From: CADEED01 sp043747835
GTDB lineage: Bacteria; Pseudomonadota; Gammaproteobacteria; Steroidobacterales; Steroidobacteraceae
Length of the DNA stretch: 64,000 nucleotides
Reading direction: 5' to 3'
Assembly: GCA_043747835.1 (NCBI GenBank)
Contig: JAYTOK010000051.1
Coordinates: 1 to 64,000 of the forward strand
Part shown: piece after piece, positions 63,726 through 64,000 of the stretch
How positions within the stretch are numbered: the stretch's first letter is position 1
Layout: each line of letters begins with the position of its first letter
The notes under the pieces: model-generated
Told to the model about the DNA's origin: nothing
The model's database searches: none
Seen by the model: only the letters and a program-made list of their open reading frames with translations
Position numbers and translations under genes: made by a program

Positions 63726-64000
63726 CTAGTTCCGCCGCGGGTCGCGTTCCGCGTGAGCGAGGTCGATCTCGAATACATCGGCCACGTAGGTCGCCTGCGC
63801 CGGCGCGATCGGCCTCAACACGCGAACGGCATCGTAAGCCGCGGCGCCCCTCTCGGGCTCGTCGAGGGATTTGATCCAGCGGATCGCCGCGTCACGATCG
63901 CGCGTGATCCACTGCCGGGCGACTTCCATGCGCAATACGTCCCGCGCCTCGCCTGGCTTCTGTCGCGCGACCAGCGCGACGGCGCGCCCGGGCGCGACTT
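63726..64000 (-). CDS. 3' end of a helical-repeat protein (partial)
   Basis: The frame is open from the window edge to the stop at 63726, giving 91 C-terminal residues (ARQWITRDRDAAIRWIKSLDEPERGAAAYDAV). The A-x2-W spaced repeats look like short helical (TPR/HEAT-like) repeats. The start and identity lie outside the window. Confidence 0.6.
   Translation of the reverse strand, partial: VAPGRAVALVARQKPGEARDVLRMEVARQWITRDRDAAIRWIKSLDEPERGAAAYDAVRVLRPIAPAQATYVADVFEIDLAHAERDPRRN

Overview
The window is a GC-rich, densely coded bacterial chromosome segment. It is best read as a gammaproteobacterium near the Xanthomonadales/Nevskiales/Steroidobacter grade (inference). The main reason is a core block that keeps the gammaproteobacterial order known from E. 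coli: pyrE, dut-coaBC, radC, rpmB-rpmG-mutM, coaD and rsmD, ftsY-ftsE-ftsX-rpoH (28.8-46.0 kb). The accessory genes point to a free-living polysaccharide and oligotroph lifestyle: two GH43 arabinanases, a GH5 mannanase, RICIN and CBM2 modules, a TonB receptor, a large extracellular-type lipase, multi-PAS sensor kinases and a PEP-CTERM protein.

Layout. 0-5.3 kb: a NarL-type regulator with its soluble seven-PAS histidine kinase, then an NNMT/PNMT/TEMT-type methyltransferase. 5.4-9.9 kb: a tight minus-strand operon DUF4331 protein - lipoprotein - TPR protein - HupE/UreJ-like membrane protein. 10-18.5 kb: a PLP-dependent cysteine synthase homologue, a TonB receptor, a phytase-esterase-like protein, the ABC-F ATPase Uup with YciH/SUI1, a GT2 glycosyltransferase and an FkbM methyltransferase. 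18.5-23 kb: DUF502 and exported methyltransferase-like genes, DUF4386, a membrane LytTR regulator, tRNA-Gly(CCC), a nucleosidase and trmB. 23-28.8 kb: the arabinanase pair with a LacI-type operator upstream, MarC, a small acidic protein, a Rieske protein and an AmpG-like transporter. 28.8-46 kb: the core block, interrupted between radC and rpmB by a 1.9-kb accessory insertion and between rsmD and ftsY by a lipase gene. 46-52.5 kb: PEP-CTERM protein, methyltransferase, OmpA-like lipoprotein, thioesterase, Mpo1-like protein, acyl-CoA dehydrogenase, GST, an orphan ExbD and two overlapping micro-genes. 52.6-55.5 kb: the two-component pair of the proteobacterial dedicated sortase system, with no sortase in view. 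55.5-64 kb: a gene-free, terminator-ended stretch that may encode an RNA, two small exported proteins, a rhomboid protease, a 2OG-Fe(II) oxygenase, an SMP-30-like protein, a hybrid kinase, a GH5 mannanase and the 3' end of a helical-repeat protein.

Between genes the striking feature is a set of long, almost perfect palindromes at gene 3' ends (1-114, 5330-5373, 18461-18545, 57730-57799), plus a dispersed REP-like motif built on GGGG-TCWG-CCCC flanked by A/T. Known genes explain most of the window. The parts that look least described are the DUF4331/HupE operon, the palindromes, the possible RNA at 55.5-55.97 kb, the sortase-type two-component pair without a sortase, and the insertion in the radC-rpmB junction.
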